From Frankia casuarinae (GTDB taxonomy: Bacteria > Actinomycetota > Actinomycetes > Frankiales > Frankiaceae): DNA of 64,000 nt. Of this stretch, positions 61,045 through 64,000 are shown piece by piece. The DNA lies in contig NC_007777.1 of assembly GCF_000013345.1 (NCBI RefSeq), positions 620,001 through 684,000 of the forward strand. The letters run 5' to 3'. How positions within the stretch are numbered: the first letter of the stretch is position 1; every line of letters begins with the position of its first letter. The notes below the pieces were generated by a model. It searched no databases and was not told the origin of the DNA. It saw only the letters and a list, made by a program, of their open reading frames with translations. A program made the translations under genes and the position numbers.

Positions 61045-61991
61045 TGGGGCAGAAGGTCAACCCGCACGGGTTCCGGCTTGGCATCACCTCGGAGTTCACC
61101 TCCCGTTGGTACGCCGACAAGCAGTACAAGGCGTACGTCGGCGAGGACGTGAAGATCCGTAAGATGATGTCGCGGGGCATGGAGCGGGCCGGCATCAGCC
61201 GGGTCGACATCGAGCGGACCCAGGGGCGGCTGCGGGTGGACATCCACACCGCGCGCCCGGGCATCGTCATCGGTCGCCGTGGCGCCGAGGCCGACCGCAT
61301 CCGTGGCGACCTGGAAAAGCTCACCGGCAAGCAGGTGCAGCTCAACATCCTCGAGGTGAAGAACCCCGAGGTCGACGCCCAACTCGTCGCCCAAGGGGTG
61401 GCCGAGCAGCTCTCCAGCCGGGTCAGCTTCCGCCGGGCGATGCGCAAGGCCATGCAGACCGCGATGAAGGGCGGCGCGAAGGGGATCCGGGTGCAGTGCT
61501 CGGGTCGTCTCGGCGGCGCCGAGATGAGCCGGTCGGAGTTCTACCGCGAGGGTCGGGTGCCGTTGCACACCCTTCGCGCGGACATCGACTACGGCTTCTA
61601 TGAGGCTCGGACGAACTTCGGCCGCATCGGCGTGAAGGTCTGGATCTACAAGGGCGACATCGTCCAGAGCCGGGCCGAGCGTGAGGCGCAGGAGGCGCTG
61701 CAGCGCCAGACCCGCCGGGAGCGCCCGCGCCGCGGGCCGCGTTCCGGCTCGTCCGGCACGACCCAGGGCGGGACCGAAGCGGGCCGGGCGGCGGCCCGCG
61801 GCGAGCGCCGGGGCCGTGGTGGTGGTGGCGGGAACGCCCCGGCTGAGACTCCGGCGGGCGAGGCCGCGGCGACCGAGCCGACGGCACCCGTCGCGGAGCC
61901 CGCCACCGCGGCGGCGAGTGCGCCGGCCGAGGCGGCGAGTGCGCCGGCCGAGGCGGCCGTGGCGAACACTCCGGAGAAGGCGGAGGAATAG
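61044..61991 (+). CDS. rpsC: 30S ribosomal protein S3 with long Ala/Pro-rich tail
   Basis: 315 residues from GTG 61044, against about 233 in E. coli. The KH domain ([17 protein letters not shown]) and C-domain ([14 protein letters not shown]) are standard. About 95 extra residues form a basic then Ala/Pro/Glu-rich tail with a repeated APAEAAS unit. S3 lines the mRNA entry tunnel. Tails of this type occur in other actinobacteria. Confidence 0.96.
   Translation: MGQKVNPHGFRLGITSEFTSRWYADKQYKAYVGEDVKIRKMMSRGMERAGISRVDIERTQGRLRVDIHTARPGIVIGRRGAEADRIRGDLEKLTGKQVQLNILEVKNPEVDAQLVAQGVAEQLSSRVSFRRAMRKAMQTAMKGGAKGIRVQCSGRLGGAEMSRSEFYREGRVPLHTLRADIDYGFYEARTNFGRIGVKVWIYKGDIVQSRAEREAQEALQRQTRRERPRRGPRSGSSGTTQGGTEAGRAAARGERRGRGGGGGNAPAETPAGEAAATEPTAPVAEPATAAASAPAEAASAPAEAAVANTPEKAEE
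61911..61952. repeat. 21-bp perfect tandem duplication in rpsC
   Basis: Bases 61911-61931 and 61932-61952 are identical and encode the repeated seven-residue unit AASAPAE in the S3 tail. The frame is kept. Confidence 0.9.
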
Positions 61992-61993
61992 AC

Positions 61994-62410
61994 ATGCTGA
62001 TTCCCCGGAAGGTCGCGCACCGCAAGCAGCACCACCCCGGGCGGACCGGTGCCGCCAAGGGCGGAACCCGGGTCACGTTCGGTGAGTACGGGATCCAGGC
62101 CTTGGAGTCGGCCTACGTGACGAACCGGCAGATCGAGTCGGCCCGTATCGCGATGACCCGGCACATCCGTCGTGGTGGAAAGGTCTGGATCAACATCTAC
62201 CCGGACCGTCCGCTGACCAAGAAGCCGGCCGAGACCCGGATGGGTTCTGGTAAGGGCTCGCCCGAGTGGTGGGTCGCGAACGTCAAGCCGGGCCGGGTCC
62301 TGTTCGAGCTGTCCGGGGTCGCGGAGCCGGTGGCCCGCGAGGCGATGCGGCGGGCTATCCACAAGCTGCCGATGAAGTGCCGTTTCGTGGTCCGTGAAGG
62401 TGGTGCGTAA
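61994..62410 (+). CDS. rplP: 50S ribosomal protein L16
   Basis: 138 residues, normal length. Starts [40 protein letters not shown] near residue 90 is the L16 signature. It organises the A-site tRNA binding region. It overlaps rpmC by one base. Confidence 0.97.
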   Translation: MLIPRKVAHRKQHHPGRTGAAKGGTRVTFGEYGIQALESAYVTNRQIESARIAMTRHIRRGGKVWINIYPDRPLTKKPAETRMGSGKGSPEWWVANVKPGRVLFELSGVAEPVAREAMRRAIHKLPMKCRFVVREGGA

Positions 62411-62676
62411 TGGCTATCGCTACCGCGGACGAGCTGCGGAGCCTGTCGGGCGAGGAGCTCGTCGACAAGCTTCGGGAGGCCAAGGAGGAGCTGTTCAACC
62501 TCCGGTTCCAGGCGGCGACCGGGCAGCTGTCGAACAACCGCCGGCTGCAGGCCGTGCGGCGCGACATCGCCCGGATCTACACCGTCATGCGCGAACGGGA
62601 GCTGGGTATCACCGACGATCCGGCGGTGGCGGCCGGCGCGGCGGACGATGACGCGACGCAGTCGGAACGGGCGTGA
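62410..62676 (+). CDS. rpmC: 50S ribosomal protein L29
   Basis: 88 residues. Helical [20 protein letters not shown] and [20 protein letters not shown] define L29, located at the tunnel exit beside L23. The acidic C-terminal tail is longer than in E. coli (63 residues). Confidence 0.95.
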   Translation: MAIATADELRSLSGEELVDKLREAKEELFNLRFQAATGQLSNNRRLQAVRRDIARIYTVMRERELGITDDPAVAAGAADDDATQSERA

Positions 62677-62990
62677 GGACAGTGACAGACGAGACGGCCT
62701 CCCAGGAGGCTTCGCAGAGCACGGACGCGGCGGCTCCCGCCCGCGGATTCCGCAAGGTCCGCGAGGGCCTCGTGGTCAGCGACAAGATGACCAAGACCGT
62801 CGTGGTCGCGGTCGAGGACCGGGTGCAGCACCCGCTGTACGGCAAGACGATCCGTCGTACCAAGAAGGTCAAGGCGCACGACGAGAGCGGCACCACCGGT
62901 GTCGGCGACCGCGTCCTGCTGATGGAAACGCGGCCGTTGTCGGCGACCAAGCGGTGGCGGATCGTTCAGGTCTTGGAGAAGGCGAAGTAG
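62673..62990 (+). CDS. rpsQ: 30S ribosomal protein S17
   Basis: 105 residues from GTG 62673 (four-base overlap with rpmC); GTG 62682 is an equally possible start. After a variable acidic lead, [20 protein letters not shown] and the later [22 protein letters not shown] match S17, which binds 16S rRNA early in assembly. Confidence 0.95.
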   Translation: MRTVTDETASQEASQSTDAAAPARGFRKVREGLVVSDKMTKTVVVAVEDRVQHPLYGKTIRRTKKVKAHDESGTTGVGDRVLLMETRPLSATKRWRIVQVLEKAK

Positions 62991-63027
62991 TGAAGTAGTT
63001 CTGGCCCGGACGCCGGGGCCGGGCAGG

Positions 63028-63057
63028 ACCGGGTGATCAGTAGTACCGGGTGATCAG
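63028..63057. repeat. Imperfect 17-bp direct repeat between rpsQ and rplN
   Basis: A 13-bp block ACCGGGTGATCAG occurs at 63028-63040 and 63045-63057, a 17-base period. The second copy leads into the GGAGCGG ribosome site of rplN. The gap also has a duplicated TGAAGTAG just after the S17 stop. Confidence 0.8.
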
Positions 63058-63066
63058 GAGCGGAAA

Positions 63067-63435
63067 GTGATTCAGCAGGAGTCGCGACTTCGGGTCGCCG
63101 ACAACACCGGAGCGCGGGAGATTCTCTGCATCCGGGTGCTCGGCGGCTCTGGGCGTCGTTACGCGGGGATCGGCGACATCATCGTCGGCACGGTGAAGGA
63201 CGCCCTGCCCGGCGCCGGCGTGAAGCGCGGCGACGTGGTCAAGGCGGTCGTGGTGCGTACCACCAAGGAGCGCCGGCGGCCGGACGGCTCCTACATCCGC
63301 TTCGACGAGAACGCGGCGGTGCTCATCCGGGACGGTGGTGACCCTCGGGGCACCCGCATCTTCGGGCCGGTCGGCCGGGAGCTGCGTGACAAGAAGTTCA
63401 TGAAGATCATCTCGCTGGCGCCGGAGGTGCTGTGA
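63067..63435 (+). CDS. rplN: 50S ribosomal protein L14
   Basis: 122 residues, standard, with a GTG start. [20 protein letters not shown] at the N-terminus and [20 protein letters not shown] at the C-terminus are highly conserved. L14 forms part of an intersubunit bridge. It overlaps rplX by four bases. Confidence 0.97.
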   Translation: MIQQESRLRVADNTGAREILCIRVLGGSGRRYAGIGDIIVGTVKDALPGAGVKRGDVVKAVVVRTTKERRRPDGSYIRFDENAAVLIRDGGDPRGTRIFGPVGRELRDKKFMKIISLAPEVL

Positions 63436-63764
63436 CCGTGGCCACTTTGAAGATCAAGAAAGGCGACACGGTCCAGATCATCACCGGCAAGGACCGTGGG
63501 CTCAAGGGTAAGGTCATCCGCGCCTATCCGGAGCAGAACAAGGTCCTCGTCGAGGGCGCGAACCGGATCACCCGGCACACCCGCGTCCAGCAGGGCACAC
63601 GCGGCTCGCAGTCCGGGGGCATCATCACCCAGGAGGCGCCGATCCACGTGAGCAACGTGATGATCGTCGACCCGTCTGACGGGAAGCCGACCCGGATCGG
63701 TTACCGCATCAACGACGACGGCACCAAGGTGCGTGTCTCGCGGCGCACCGGTACCGAGCTGTAG
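63432..63764 (+). CDS. rplX: 50S ribosomal protein L24
   Basis: 110 residues; GTG 63432, with GTG 63438 as an alternative. The KOW motif appears in [20 protein letters not shown], followed by the L24-type [18 protein letters not shown]24 starts 50S assembly. Confidence 0.96.
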   Translation: MTVATLKIKKGDTVQIITGKDRGLKGKVIRAYPEQNKVLVEGANRITRHTRVQQGTRGSQSGGIITQEAPIHVSNVMIVDPSDGKPTRIGYRINDDGTKVRVSRRTGTEL

Positions 63765-63805
63765 GCCGAGCGAGCAGTCGAGCAGTTGGGAAACGAGATT
63801 AGACC

Positions 63806-64000
63806 ATGACTGTGACCACCGAGGGCCGGACCATCGAAGGCCGGCCTATTGGCGCTCGCCCGGTCCCACGGCTCAAGCAGCGGTACCGCGACGAGATCGC
63901 CCCGGCGCTGCGGGAGCAGTTCTCCTACCGCAACGTCATGCAGATCCCCGGCGTCGTCAAGGTCGTCGTCAACATGGGGGTCGGAGACGCCGCCCGGGAC
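63806..64000 (+). CDS. rplE: 50S ribosomal protein L5, N-terminal part (runs off right edge)
   Basis: The first 65 residues are present. After a variable 20-residue lead, [20 protein letters not shown] and then [20 protein letters not shown] match the L5 N-terminus. L5 binds 5S rRNA. The order L14-L24-L5 is the usual one. Confidence 0.95.
   Translation, partial: MTVTTEGRTIEGRPIGARPVPRLKQRYRDEIAPALREQFSYRNVMQIPGVVKVVVNMGVGDAARD

Overview
The window is 64 kb of very GC-rich DNA from a filamentous actinobacterium. Gene content and order point to Frankia or a close relative. They are: futalosine-type menaquinone genes next to a 14-gene nuo operon; korAB and the tRNA-Thr/tRNA-Met/rpmG/MaoC-pair/tRNA-Trp/secE/nusG block shared with Streptomyces and Mycobacterium; and actinobacterial rpoBC, str and S10 operons. 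The genus is inferred from gene order and protein style, since no database search was possible. Nothing looks like a prophage, genomic island, transposon or CRISPR array. This is conserved core chromosome.

Layout. (1) 1-4874: end of mqnC, an adenosine-deaminase-like aminodeoxyfutalosine deaminase, menG, a dienelactone hydrolase on the other strand, and a geranylgeranyl-reductase-like flavoprotein. (2) 4993-22613: nuoABCDEFGHIJKLMN followed by a long-chain polyprenyl diphosphate synthase. Regions 1 and 2 together make menaquinone (ring, methylation, side chain, side-chain saturation) and the proton-pumping dehydrogenase that reduces it. (3) 22727-29826: an uncharacterised Ser/Pro/Thr-rich membrane protein, korBA (2-oxoacid:ferredoxin oxidoreductase), a Rossmann/DUF2520 protein and HtpX. 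(4) 30041-34251: YajQ, tRNA-Tyr, pyrE, a gamma-glutamylcyclotransferase-like protein, a small membrane protein and a secreted GH25 lysozyme with LGFP repeats. (5) 34669-42115: tRNA-Thr, tRNA-Met, rpmG, two MaoC-type dehydratases, an aspartate-type aminotransferase, tRNA-Trp, secE, nusG, rplK, rplA, rplJ and rplL. (6) 42999-52244: rpoB, rpoC, an RluA-type pseudouridine synthase and a Mug-type DNA glycosylase. (7) 52798-64000: rpsL-rpsG-fusA-tuf, then the S10 operon from rpsJ into rplE, which runs off the end.

No novel multi-gene system was found. The items worth a second look are: Asn in RpoB at the residue equivalent to E. coli Ser531, with two further changes in the rifampicin pocket; about fifteen short tandem duplications of 8-21 bp, whose period is always a multiple of three inside genes and rarely so outside them; a perfect 26-bp palindrome before tRNA-Trp; operator-like palindromes before the geranylgeranyl reductase gene; a pair of perfect hairpins plus a promoter and a roughly 500-nt leader between rplL and rpoB; TTG start codons on rpoB, rpoC and rpsL; and the uncharacterised membrane protein at the end of the nuo operon.
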